NCBI GenBank assembly: GCA_028023455.1
Contig: JAQFVV010000021.1
Location: 6,104,853-6,168,852 of the forward strand
Length of the DNA stretch: 64,000 nt
Direction of reading: 5' to 3'
DNA from: Epiperipatus broadwayi
Lineage: Eukaryota; Onychophora; Udeonychophora; Euonychophora; Peripatidae
Shown: piece after piece, positions 49,527 to 60,870 of the stretch
Numbering within the stretch: position 1 is the stretch's first letter
How the letters are laid out: every line of letters starts with the position of its first letter
Notes under the pieces: model-generated
Databases searched by the model: none
The model's input: only the letters and a program-made list of their open reading frames with translations
Told to the model about the DNA's origin: nothing
Program-made: the position numbers and the translations under genes

Positions 49527-50015
49527 ATCATAGAATTAAACTTGGTTGCCTATATGTTTGAAAAGGAAGGTTTTTAACAAATGTGTTTTACCAGTTCTTA
49601 GTTATGAATCTGAGACTTGGACACTTAATAGAAGAGCAATACAGAGACTTCAGACCACTCAAAGAAATATGGAGAGATGCATGTTGGGAGTAACAAGAAG
49701 AGATTGAAAATGCAATGTATGAGTAAAAGAACAAACAGGTGTTAATGACCTCATTGAAAAAATTAAAAGATTGAAGTGGAGTTGGGCTGGACATATTGCT
49801 AGAAGAGATGATAGTAGATGGAAAATTGAACTCTTAAACAGGATTTCAAGAGATTGTAAAAGACCCAGAAAGAGACCACATGTGAGAAGGATGGATGAAA
49901 TAAGAAAGTGTGCAGGGGTGATGTGAAGAGGAGAAGCTAAAGATCAGAAAAGATGGATTGAACTTGGAGAGACCTTCATCCTGCAGTGGATTGATAATGG
50001 TTGATGATGATGATT
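49527..50015 (+). pseudogene. RTE-type LINE (copy A/B family), 3' fragment with deletion
   Basis: It matches copy A from ATAGAATTAAACTTGGTTG (20760) to the (GATGAT)n end, with about 55 bp deleted early (after CTTGGTTG the text jumps to CCTATATGTTTGAAAAGG). Stops occur, for example TGA in AGAGATTGAAAATGC. Ends TTGATGATGATGATT. A 5'-truncated insertion. Confidence 0.88.
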
Positions 50016-50737
50016 TTTATCTACTTTTTATGATTGTATTTCTGATAATTTATTACATTTTAAGTTTTACTAGTACAGTTTTGATTTCATGTGAATGATT
50101 TTATTCCATAAATTAGAAGTCTCTATCCCCTACATCTTCAGCACTGTCTAAATTCCACCATTCTTTTTTTGCAAAGACCAAAAAAAAAAAAAAAACCCAC
50201 TGATTATAATTTTTTTTATTTATTTAACATATATTTAACATGCAATCACCATATTTAATTTTTTTAATTAATTGAATCAGAGTAAATTTACTGTTAGAAA
50301 GATAAATTATTAATAGTTTTTACTGCAGATGCTATGTTTCGGTTCAAAATTTTTATTTTACCCACAATCCATTCTGAAATCATATATATTATAATCTTAT
50401 AAAAGAGTGACCAAAATGCTCATAATAGAGTATTGTTTGTCTAGAAGAAGAAATTCAAGTTTATTTTTCACTTAAATAAGTCCACAACTATTTCATAAAA
50501 TGAACCTTTTTTTCTTTGACATGTATTTAATTGCACCGGAAGATATTTATGGATAAATAAATAATTTGTCAGTATTTATCAGAATATTGAATTGTTTTAA
50601 AACTAAAGTAGCTCTTCTGCCAGATTTTATACAACAGTTTGTTCTTTTTTATAAGAGTGGTTATTTTAGTTGCTCATTAACAATTTACATTAGAAATTTT
50701 AACTGAACAACATCATTCATTCCTACTTTCCTTTCAC

Positions 50738-51134
<397 letters not shown>

Positions 51135-51169
51135 ATAGAAAAATATTTGAAAACCAGGCAATCTTCACA

Positions 51170-51560
51170 AACCTGGAGCTTAATTATAGGGGTTTTGAAC
51201 TCAGACTTTCAAGCACCCACCAACTATCCAACTATCTCATGCAACTGATATATATATATATAACAACACACATGTAGAAAAGATAAATAATCACCAATAT
51301 ACGTGCATTGAAGCCTGTCCATTAAAGTGTGAAGATTTGCTATTTTAATACCAACTGAGCACTGTTTATATACATGTGTGAGAGATGATAATCTGGACCA
51401 ACTGATGAGTGCTGGTTTAGCATGAAATACGGATATTGGTGATTATTTATCTTTTCTACATGTGTGTGGTCATGTATATCCGTTATATGAGATAGTGTGG
51501 GTAGTTGGTGGGTGCTTGAAAGTCTAAGTTTAAATCCCCTATATTTATATATAATAGATA
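51170..51560. mobile_element. Palindromic hammerhead element (copy 2), best ribozyme
   Basis: The left arm (51185-51310) carries GGGGTTTTGAAC, AGACTTTCAAGCACCCACCA and ATGTAGAAAAGATAAATAAT; the right arm (51425-51550) has the same blocks inverted. The left arm's hammerhead is cut short: the family sequence stops at GTGCAT (about 51306). Both ends carry tRNA-like boxes: on the right TGGGTAGTTGGTGG (51498-51511) and GTTTAAATC (51528-51536). Short A/T runs flank it and no clear target duplication is visible. No protein is encoded. Confidence 0.75.
51384..51450 (+). ncRNA. Type I hammerhead ribozyme candidate, intact core
   Basis: All core parts are present in the right order. Stem I: ACCAA (51397-51401) pairs with TTGGT (51436-51440), then a TGG bulge (51394-51396), then ATAATC (51388-51393) pairs with GATTAT (51441-51446). 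CTGATGA is at 51402-51408. Stem II: GTGCT / AGCAT (51409-51413, 51419-51423) with loop GGTTT. GAAA is at 51424-51427. Stem III is minimal (A-U, U-A) with a 4-nt loop, and TA at 51434-51435 is the cleavage site, so the cut would follow 51435. Such short stem III is known for animal type I hammerheads (schistosome SINE-like repeats, Penelope-type elements, retrozymes), which often work as dimers. Confidence 0.78.
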
Positions 51561-52439
51561 TATCTAATCATTTTTCATGAATGCTAATATTGTTTCTATT
51601 TTTTTTTTTTTTTAAATTAAAGTACTTTTTCTATACTTTAAAATGCCTGACAAATAAAATCAATATATATGTTATAGTTATTATAATAAATCTGGTAAAT
51701 ATTAATAATTACCAGTTATTATTAATATTTACCAAGTTTTTTTGATCAAAGTGATAAATAATACGTATAAATCACATTAACTAGGTAATTATTAATAATT
51801 ACTAGTATATTATTTATTTAGTAATTTTTTACTTAATGTTATATTATTCAAGTTATGATAAAATTATTCATTTTCATTTTTAACTGGTATGATGAGATTT
51901 TCAACACTTCCAATTTTTATAACATCGCATCTTAATAATTGTTGGTATTCTGCAGGTGCTTTGCTGGAAATCTCTCTGTTTTCTTTAATTTTTAGCAAAA
52001 CTAAATAATACCCTTCTCTTGTAAATAACTGATGTTTTTTTTTTCAATTTCAAATTATCCATTTGATCATTAAATTGTTTCTTCATTATGTCTAAATGCC
52101 CCATTATGCTTATGGGTAACGTAAAATTAATGAAAATATAAAAACAATGTGCCAGTAACATTAGCGAAAGACATAAATAAAAAACAATATCTTTCAATAA
52201 CGTAGTAACCAGCAGTAAACAATTGGTTAGCAAGAACACGATGATATGACACTTCTTTTTTCTTCTAGAATACTGAGAAGCTTCGAACTTAATCTATTGA
52301 AATTTATTAAAGTTTACCATTGACAATTGGGAATTATTATAACTACCAGTTCAAGTAATATATATTTTAAAAATGATCACTTTGACCATCTTATCTGGTT
52401 ATTATTAATAATAATCAGTAATTATTAATACAAACTGAC

Positions 52440-53640
52440 TACTTACTTCAACCATAACATATGCACAGTGTTATAATAGAGCTCATTATAAGCTTTGCAG
52501 AATATCCCCAATCCCAGACTGGTTTCTGCTAGTGGTTTCCTCTGTGAGGTGCTAGGATATTCAAGAATTACTGAATTGTTGGATATTTAATGTAAAAATT
52601 CAGATTGAATGAAGATAAACCTAAATCCAAGATTGGCAGATAGATCAACAATTAGATATTACCCTTATAGCTGAAAATGAAAGTTATCAAATAAACATGT
52701 AGTATTATGGCTAGATATAAAAACAGACAAAGATTAGGATGATGGAAAAAAACTAATTTTAAAAGTGATAATGTAATTGTAGAAACTTCAATCTTTTTTC
52801 TCTCTCCTAAAAATAAAGAATCAATCAATCAAAAAGAAATATCAAAGACAAACACATAAGAATACAATAAGAAGTTTGAAAAATGTCTTTACAAATAGCA
52901 ATATAACTTTAAGAAATGAAGAAGTATTCAAGCTATGAGTACTTTTTGTGAATCCATTTGTATATGAGTTAGACACTGAAGAAAAATAAGAATATCAATT
53001 TTTGAAATGGGAAAAAAAAAACTTGTGAAAATACCATAGATAACAAGAAAAAATTAGCAATGATAAGTTTAGCATTGTTTTACTTTCATATTATGAGAGA
53101 ATCTAATTAATTAACAAAAAACACTCAAAAGAGTTTTGAGAAGAAAATGACCAATTATGGGATGAATAAACTTTCCATCACAACAATGACTGCCTCACAT
53201 GTTTTTAGATTACATATTGTTGCCATAGCAACATAATTTTTCATCAGCTCTATGCTCTTTACTGTAACTTTTAAATAAGTAATAATAGATACCAGATAAT
53301 AATGCTTATTAAGTAGCTTACTAATATAACATAAAAATAAATGAAAGAAGTGGGAAAGAAAGTGCATTAGATCTTACAGATCCAGTTCCATTATTCCAAC
53401 ATCCAAAGCTCTTTGGTGATGACAAGCTTAAAACTAGTCTGGGGATTTTGGATAGTAAAGCATGGGATAAGGATTTATTAAGTATTGCTATCTGGCAATT
53501 ATCATGTCTTTCTAAAACCTACGGTGACATAAAATCATAAGCTCAAAACTAATCTGGGGATATTTATAGAACGACACAGGATATGGGTTTAATATCTGGA
53601 ATCTATTTTTACTTCTTAAAACTTACATCAAATGGCATAG
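52440..53640. repeat. Diverged M1-like fragments
   Basis: CCCCAATCCCAGACTGGTTTC near 52506 and two blocks with AAACTAGTCTGGGGATTTTGG near 53432 and AAACTAATCTGGGGATATTT near 53548 resemble the M1 core (CCAATATCCCCAGACTAGTTTC). They are short and decayed; the rest of this stretch has no recognisable feature. Confidence 0.4.
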
Positions 53641-53749
53641 ATATGATGAAAAATTATGCTGCAATAATAAATACTCGTACGAAACTTACAAACCAAGAAG
53701 ACAATAGAATATTCTATAGAAATAGCATGAAAATGATTAATAAAAAATA

Positions 53750-53890
53750 ACAAAATAATTGAATGGTTTTATTGCTTGGGAGTTCATAAGAAGTTTAGGA
53801 GCTGGAAGTATCAGAACTGAAATAAATCCAAAAACTTACGCTTGAAGGTCCGACACTCTTCTACAGCGTTAAATCACGCAGAACAAAATA
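53750..53890 (-). mobile_element. tRNA-derived SINE (family 2)
   Basis: The + strand shows TTGAATGGTTTTATTGCTTG, GGAGTTCATAAG, GAACTGAAATAAATCC, then ACTCTTCTACAGCGTTAAAT with CACGCAGAAC. Read on the minus strand this is the A-box end followed by the family body. A second copy follows at 53940. Confidence 0.55.
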
Positions 53891-53939
53891 ATTGCAAAAT
53901 CTAGTCTGTAAACTTTTTTTAATTACTTAAAGCATGAAA

Positions 53940-54070
53940 TAAATAAATAATTAAATGGATTTAACATTTGGGAGTTCATAAGTTATTTTAATACTGGGTA
54001 CCGGAACTGAAATCGGCCAGAGGACTTTAAGCTCCAGAGTGTGGGAACCAAATGATACAGAGTATTTAAA
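53940..54070 (-). mobile_element. tRNA-derived SINE (family 2), 3' part
   Basis: AATGGATTTAACATTTGGGA, GTACCGGAACTGAAATCGGC and GGACTTTAAGCTCCAGAGTG follow the family order. The A-box end is degraded. Confidence 0.5.
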
Positions 54071-54099
54071 GCATTCTAAACTTTATAGATGTTCTAATA

Positions 54100-55080
54100 A
54101 TGGTCTAATATCTGGTAAAATAAACTACATTGGCTCAGAAAAGAAGAAAATTAGTAACAATCGAATAATGATGTAAATAATTCCAGGGTGCCTGAATACC
54201 TTAGAAATTTAACATTATGTATTGCTTTAAATCTTTAAAAAAGTTCACATTAAGGTCTATTTATTATATCTATAACACATATATTTTTTGTAATATAAAT
54301 TTTATTGAAAGTTTAATTTTGCTATATTCTTCTCAAGGGCTATGCACCTACGTTAAGTTCTCTGATCAAAAGGATGCAAAATAATTAGGTAAAACTTAGT
54401 ATTATAACATTTGATCAACACCAATGATTATTTGCCAATGAATTGCAATCTATATGTCATAGAAATTAGACAGCTTCATGATAAATAGTCCACATACTTT
54501 AGTGCCTTGGTAAAGTGGTTGATTGGACCAATGATATTTTCAATTTTGCCACTTTCAATATTCAAAATTCTTTTATGAACTCATGATTGGCAAAACATTT
54601 ATTTAATATTCATATATAGATAAGTTGATACATACGTATGTCTGTCTGTCATATTACTTTTTCCCTTTGTTTGTATTTGTAATACAAATTTGCATACATC
54701 TTTGCTCATTTGCATAATGAAGTGGTTTCTTTTATAATCTAAAGCTGAGTTCACTTTCAGTTAAGTTCACCAAGCTATGATTATGGTAAACTTCACAGAA
54801 AGGGCACTCAGTTTCACTTATAAAGAAAAAAAAATCACTTTGTTATGCAGATAAATAAACATATGCAAATTTGAATATGTCTGTATCTATGTAATGCTTT
54901 TCTTATCAGAAGTGTGAGGGCAACATATTACAAGATTTTCTTTATATAATATCTGGTAAAATGAAAATACTCGTAGAAAAGGTAGTTTTTTTTTTAAATA
55001 TTAAGCTTTTATGTGAGTATTTTCATTTTATCAGAGATATTACATTGGCTTAGAAAAGAATAAAATTAGTGACAATTGAA
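54100..55080. repeat. Direct repeat pair, about 0.9 kb apart
   Basis: TAATATCTGGTAAAATAAAC with TACATTGGCTCAGAAAAGAA (54110-54160) is repeated around 54948-55075, where a small foldback with GAAAATACTCGTAGAAAAGG / GAGTATTTTCATTTTA splits it. The nature of the 54.1-55.1 kb unit is unknown; the rest of it holds no recognisable gene. Confidence 0.4.
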
Positions 55081-55199
55081 TTATAAAAGATTTTCTTTAA
55101 TAATTAGAAAAGCTAAGAACAACAAATAATCAGACAAACTGGATAGCTTGCCAGATGAGCTGGCAAATTGGGGGGAAAAATCTGCATTTTCTTGTGAAT

Positions 55200-55290
55200 T
55201 AATTTAAGTTCTAGTTCAGGTTTGAACCCCAGGCTATGATCATTACATGGTAATGTGCTACGACTATCTCACGTGACCTTTTCTTCTTCT
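55200..55290 (-). repeat. tRNA-like SINE head
   Basis: On the minus strand GTGAGATAGTCGTAGCACAT is an A-box candidate and CTGGGGTTCAAACCTG holds a good B box (GTTCAAACC). The spacing is tRNA-like. Confidence 0.5.
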
Positions 55291-55317
55291 AAAAGATTTA
55301 ATCATGCTCATTATATA

Positions 55318-55440
55318 CAGTATGATGTTATCCGATGTTGTTAGTAGTGATAGGATGGTGGATTCTGATATCCAAAGTCTGAGGATCGCATCTCCGACAT
55401 TATTATTTTCAGTGCTCGCATTTTTTTTTCCAATGACAGT
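55318..55440 (+). repeat. tRNA-like SINE head, + strand
   Basis: GTAGTGATAGGATGGTGGAT (A-box-like) and GAGGATCGCATCTCC (B box GATCGCATC) lie about 50 bp apart, followed by a poly-T. It sits head to head with the 55200-55290 unit. Confidence 0.45.
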
Positions 55441-56264
55441 TAAACAAACAAACAAATAAATGTCTCAATATTGGATATTTTTAAGTAAAAAAAAATCTCG
55501 AAGAGACACCCCCCTTTGTGCAAACTTTCATTCAGCTACCTTAACCCCTCCTCCTCTCCAATTTTTTTTTTTTAAATATAAAGTATCAACCAAGTTCAAA
55601 TAAACAATTCTACAAACTCAATATTTAACCATTATTAAATTTCTCTATAAATGTGATATATGTTCCTAAAGCATCTTTAATATTTTAGCAAGAATTTTAT
55701 CATTTCCTTTTATGTAATTTTAAATCTTTTATTTTATAACAAAACTGAAAGTTTATAAATATCAAAAGCCACTTAATTTCCAAGATGTTTCAGCTAAAGG
55801 AAAAGAAAGAAGGTAAGGTCAAGCTTTGTCAACCTTGCCGAAGTCGTTTCTTCTGTTGTCCAACATGTCTTCGTAGAGGAAACTAATTTGCCATAGCAAA
55901 TCAAATAAGTTGATCTGTGCTGCTGGAAAAAAAAAAGAAAAGAGAGAGAGAGAGAGAAATCACCCATGATTATGGATTTACTCAATACCTTATGTGAACA
56001 GGAAGAGAGAGAAAAAATGAAGAGACAAGCAGCAAACAAGATGACCTTTGACCCTAAGGAAATCTTTCCATTATACTTAACTATTTGTAGTCAACTTAGG
56101 AAATCACAGATTAGCATTCTGCTTGGGGGAAATAAACAAAATCAAATAACATGTTGGCAGAAAAATATTAAACATAAATTATAATAATTAATATAAAAAG
56201 TTAATTTCAAAAGAATCTGTAAGAATCTGTACAGGAATATTAAAACATCTATAAAATTCATATA

Positions 56265-56400
56265 AAATAATTGAATGGTTTATTGTTCGGAAGTGTTCGA
56301 GCACCGGAAGTAGCAGTGCTAGAGCCGCAAATCGTGGGCCTTGAGGTCCAGATTACGCCAGTCTACCACTGCCTGCCCTAAATGACACAAAGAATATAAA
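56265..56400 (-). mobile_element. tRNA-derived SINE (family 2), best copy
   Basis: On the minus strand GGGCAGGCAGTGGTAGACTG is an A-box arm, and GGACCTCAAGGCCCACGATT follows in the tRNA-like spacing; the body GCACTGCTACTTCCGGTGCT and tail CAATAAACCATTCAATTAT close it. CpGs are still kept, so it may be the youngest copy of the family. Confidence 0.6.
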
Positions 56401-56721
56401 ACAATTATAGCATCTTAATTAAAAATATCCCACAATTATCAATTAAAAATTTGCGCAATCTGGATAATCTTGTAATGAAATGCAATTAAAAATTAAAAAC
56501 ATTTCTGCAACAGTATTTCGCTTTTAATTTTATTTATTGATATATACAGTAACTGTTTTTTTTTTTTATATCACATTTTTTATTGGTTACTTTTTACTGT
56601 CGACCTATACATAAATATAAAATACGAATCTAATTGTCTAATACGCGTGTGGATCACATAAATATTCATATTAAAAACAGAAAAATAAAATTTAAATGAA
56701 TTCACATAAAAATGATATATA

Positions 56722-56822
56722 TAATCGAATGACTTATTGCTCGGAGTTTGAACTTGGAAATGAGTAGAGGTAGAGCAATCATTCATAATTTTTATGCTCC
56801 AGGGTAGCCATTCTATCAATAG
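56722..56822 (-). mobile_element. tRNA-derived SINE (family 2), short copy
   Basis: TCGAATGACTTATTGCTCGG, TTTGAACTTGG and TTTATGCTCCAGGG on + follow the family order; about a third of the unit is missing. Confidence 0.4.
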
Positions 56823-56969
56823 ATTGTTTGGGAAATATATGTATAGTGAAATAGAATTTTCTGGAATTATAACAATGTAATATAGGGGATTTGAACACAG
56901 ACTTTCAAGTTCTCTTCAGCATCCATTCTATTTCATGCAACCGATACACATGACCACATACATTAAAAA

Positions 56970-57022
56970 AAGATCTCCAATATATGTATTTCGTGCTGAA
57001 CTAGCACTCATCATCTCTCTCT
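56970..57022 (-). ncRNA. Hammerhead-like motif with 14-nt deletion
   Basis: Stem II is perfect (GTGCT / AGCAC), GAAA is kept, and TTGG follows TA. The sequence before it reads GATGATGAG, so 14 nt of stem I and the start of CTGATGA are gone, apparently between GAT repeats. It cannot form stem I and should be inactive. Confidence 0.55.
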
Positions 57023-57244
57023 CACACACGTATATATATATAACCAGTGCTCGGTTTATATTAAGATAGCAAATTTTCACACTTTAGTGGACAGGTTTCA
57101 ATCTACTCCACCCTCCAATTCTTCAGCCATTGGATGGCTGAAGAGTTGACAGTATGGATGGCTGAAGAGTTGGAGGGTGAAGTAGATTGAAGTCTGTCTA
57201 CTAAAGTGTGAAGATTTGCTATCTTAATATAAACTGAACACTGA

Positions 57245-57310
57245 TTACATATATATGTGGGAGAGAATGAATTGGACCAAAGCACAAAATATGTATATTG
57301 GATATCATTT
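57245..57310 (+). repeat. Degenerate hammerhead block, right arm of copy 3
   Basis: ATTGGACCAAAGCACAAAAT lacks CTGATGA and most of stem II, leaving only the stem I strands (ACCAA and TTGGATATCATT). Not functional. Confidence 0.55.
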
Positions 57311-57420
57311 ATCTTTTGCACATGTATGTAGTCATGTGTATGGGTTGTATGAGATAGAGTAATTAGCCAAATAGAGCTTGAAAGTCTGTGTTCAAATCCA
57401 CTATATTACATGTAAACTCC

Positions 57421-58197
57421 AGGTATATAAAATAGACTTGTATTTAAAATTATAATAATGATGGATAGCTAAAATATAATTGAATTTGAGAGGAAGGGTT
57501 CATCTATAAAAATGGGGAGGGGGATGAAAATGTACTTGGTTATATACAGGCACATCCATTGGCACATATATTAAACTGATTTTGCTCACAGTGAGATGGT
57601 TTATAAATGTAAATCACATGACAGCAACCCGTGCTTATCTACATCAGGAATCTTCAATCTGTTGATTGGGGCAGGAATTCATTTTTTACTTAATAGATTG
57701 GTAAAAATTTCAAAAAATATACTTATGAAATAAAAAACAGTATTGCATATCAAATTTTATGTGAGTGCAAGGCTTCATACATAGATGAATTGAGGTAAAA
57801 TCTCGAGAAAAACTTAAAAGAGCATTAACTGTTTCATAAATGTACAAAAAATAAGAGAAGTACTGATTTAATAAAAAAAAAACCATGGGAGTTTACTTTC
57901 AGTTTCGATCTGGAAAATACTACGATTCTTCATGAAGTCAGAAACCATAATAAAAGAAAATTTAAGAAAGAAATTACGATAATAGAATATCTCTAATTAA
58001 TAAACAATACACAAACATTAAAATTCATGAATCTTGGAATATAATATGGTAACATTTACTTCTGCTAAATTTAAAAGGTTTTCAATTGAAGAAAGTTAAG
58101 AAATTAACTGAAAGCATTTCTGTGATTAATTATAGTTAGTTATAAAATATATTATCAATGTTATACTTTATTATTTTTATTATAATTTTATTACATA
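57421..58197. other. AT-rich non-coding DNA, no feature assigned
   Basis: No ORF, repeat end or RNA-like motif was recognised here. Confidence 0.45.
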
Positions 58198-58510
58198 CTA
58201 GCATACCTGGCCATGCATTGCTTTGGCTCAATCTGGTTAAATGGAAAAGAAAGAAAAGAGAAAGCGCACATTTCTAATATGTTTAATTTTACAATGCTTG
58301 TGGGTATACAATTTTTTTGTTGTTCCATTGTCTGTGCAGATATGGAGATTGTCTGATTTTCCAACTCTAGAGCATGCAACATATAATTGTCCATGTGAGA
58401 AGCAATCCGTGTCTAGATCTAAACCACACAGTTCTAAAGATTGGCCCTGAGCTTAGTTGATGATGATTGCAAATGCCAATCGAATTGAGAATTGCAATTT
58501 CTCACACAAA
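58198..58510 (-). pseudogene. Helitron RepHel helicase C-terminus and 3' end
   Basis: On the minus strand, an open frame of about 80 codons reads KLQFSIRLAFAIIIN, one stop, AQGQSLELCGLDLDTDCFSH, GQLYVACSRVGKSDNLHICT, then a short tail. This is the end of a PIF1-like helicase (usual form 'AFAMTINKSQGQ' and 'YVACSRVG'), which unwinds DNA in rolling-circle Helitrons. Lys of the 'NKSQGQ' box is the stop codon here. After the coding end the DNA reaches GCCAGGTATG and CTAG|T at 58198, the CTRR-T form of a Helitron 3' terminus. The rest of the Rep/helicase (over 1,000 residues) is missing. Confidence 0.8.
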
Positions 58511-59387
58511 ATAATTAAATCAAAATGAAAATAAATTGAAATCTATAAAAATTCAATTTAACAATGCAATCGGAAACATTGAAATGGAATCATAAAATAT
58601 TTAGTATAGTGTGTGTTGCTTTTATGTCCAACAGATAGTGCTGCATAAAATATGTATATATAAATTTCTCTCATGGAATTTTACAGCTGCAATAATGAGC
58701 CATCTTTGTTTTTCATCCATTTTCTTTCTAATTATACTTATGTCCAAAATGATTAGAGATTATATTTAAAATGCAAATTTAACTACATGACATTTAATGA
58801 ATAGCGTTTTATAATTTCATGAACTAAAGAGACTGGATATTATTTTGGAAAAAGTACAACAACTTGAAAAAATTGAAACCTATTTGCTGCAACTAAAGTT
58901 TATATCACTATAATTTTTAGGGTTTTATAAAAGATCATATTCATAGTAATATATCTGATTATTTTCATCATTTTGTCGAATGGTTAAATGTTTTTCTTTT
59001 AAAATTCAAACTTTATTTATATCTTGCCAAATATATTTTATTATTAGTAATAATAAACAGATTAATATAGTTATTAACAGTTAGTAAAATATAAATAAAA
59101 TTAGAACTTATAACTACAATGCTAACATTACTATCCTTTAGACAGCATTTTTTATCATATATTAATACTTTTATAATCGTAACCTCTCTTGTTAGCTTTA
59201 TCGTTTTTGTATTTACATTTTAATAAGCCCATGAATAAATTACAGCTTATGAAAAATACTGATAATAATAATCTTTTCATTGAACACATACATGTGAAAA
59301 TATTATGATAATTCAAATGTCAAAATGAAAATTCTTTGGAAGTTTATTTAAATTATTCTTTAATGATTTGATTTGGAAGTTGTACAT

Positions 59388-60625
59388 GTCCCCCACCCCC
59401 CAAATAAGACCTAACCAGAAAATAAGCCCTAATATGATTTTTCAGGATGTTGATAATATAAGCCCTATCCCAAATATAAGGCTTAGTTAAGATTGTCAGC
59501 CTGATAGGTGGATTTTATTTATCCATCAAAACATATGACAGATGTATTGAATTATAAAGTAATGAATATAACATTCAAAATAAACATTTATTTTAGCGCT
59601 GTTTCTAATTGTAATACATTTAAAATCAGCCATTCAAGCTATTGTGCACTTTTATGAGTATTAAATAATAAATGAATACTTTCACTCCCAACACAAGATA
59701 TATTATTTAGGAAAGAACAAAATGAATCCACTTGTTCTTTCCAATCCAAATGCTTATATATGGGCAAATCTTAAGTACTGTAAGTGAAAGTGTGAGGATA
59801 TCTTGGTTGGGAGTGAAAGTATTCATTTATTATTTAACACTCGTAAAAGCGGACAATAGCTTGAATGGCTGATTTTAAACATTCAAAATGTTTATTTATA
59901 TATATATATGTATATATATTACAACTAACATAAGAAAAGAAAAAAAACATTTTGAATTAAAGTAATCAAGGTATAAATAAATATAAAAGTAGATTGCTGT
60001 ACTTACATAAGTGTTACTCAACATTATTTTGCAGGTAGTGTTATAACTAATTATTTGAATAAACTTGCAAACACAATTTTACTTTTTATTTATTAATGCA
60101 CCTTTATTCAGTCTGATAAGAGAATTCCTCTTTCATTGAAAGTCCAACCATATATATTGTAAATAATGAAATAAAGAGAGAATACCAATAGCTCAAACAA
60201 ACTCTTAATTGATAAAAGCAATGTCACATTATATATGACTTGCTTTATTGATAAATATTGTAAATAAATCAACATTGATATCTGAAAAGACTGAAACTTA
60301 TTATTAGTGGGTGATCTTACTTCACAAATTAATCAAGCCAGCTTAACATTTTACATATTATTTTAAATTAAATATCGGTATTAGTAATTTCAACAACACA
60401 CAAATAACTTTTCATATTCTCCTATATAACAAGAACGTTCGGTGATATATTTATAATCCTAAACATAACACTTTCAAGAAGTAGTACAAGTTATTTACAC
60501 ACTGTTGAAATTGGTAATATTGAATAAATGTAGATTTTTGTACATGAAAAAAATAAGACATTCTCTGAAAATAAGCTCTAGACTGTCTTTTAGAGCAAAA
60601 TTTAATATAAGACCTGCTCTTCTTT
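59388..60625. repeat. Dispersed motif present as two direct copies, about 1.15 kb apart
   Basis: CAAATAAGACCTAACCAGAA with AATAAGCCCTAATATG (59401-59436) and AAATAAGACATTCTCTGAAA with ATAAGCTCTAGACTG (60550-60584) share order and spacing over about 68 bp in the same orientation. Both continue to ATATAAG-CCT. The DNA between them includes the foldback at 59620-59880. It may be one element with long direct ends, or two solo copies. Confidence 0.6.
59620..59880. mobile_element. Foldback element with about 75-bp arms
   Basis: TTTAAAATCAGCCATTCAAG to GAATACTTTCACTCCCAAC (59620-59691) is matched by the inverse block GTTGGGAGTGAAAGTATTC to GAATGGCTGATTTTAAA (59805-59880) with few mismatches. The loop is about 110 bp. 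Confidence 0.8.
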
Positions 60626-60724
60626 GCTGAGAGACATGGTAGCAATAATACTTTTGCTTTTAATTGTTCCACAATAGTCACACGATCACTATCTCTTATT
60701 GTAGCACATAATTGTTAATAAACA

Positions 60725-60870
60725 AGACAAAACTTTTCATACAGTAGTGCCACCCTGTGCCAACCAGAGTAATCAATGGATGCCAGAAGGCTTGTGCATA
60801 AAATCCCTATCTAGTGCCTACTCATCCAATATCCCTAGACTAGTTTCTGGCTTGTGGCCTTCCACAATAA
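60725..60870 (+). mobile_element. M1 MITE, single arm
   Basis: AACAAGACAAAACTTTTC, GTAATCAATGGATGCCAGAA and TTTCTGGCTTGTGGCC form one M1 arm without the inverted partner. CCACAATA occurs on both sides (60670 and 60862), a possible 8-bp target duplication. Confidence 0.7.

Larger units (their letters stand above)
56880..57420. mobile_element. Palindromic hammerhead element (copy 3), most complete arms
   Basis: The left arm from GGGGATTTGAACACAGACTT and the right arm ending AAGTCTGTGTTCAAATCC are inverted over about 230 bp. In order inward each has a B box, CATGACCACATACAT, the hammerhead block, ATATAACCAGTGCTCGGTTT and CTTCACACTTTAGTGGAC-type blocks. The centre has an almost perfect hairpin around CTTCAGCCATTGGATGGCTG and a short tandem of GGATGGCTGAAGAGTTG. 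This copy best shows the ancestral layout. Both ribozyme blocks are damaged. Confidence 0.75.
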
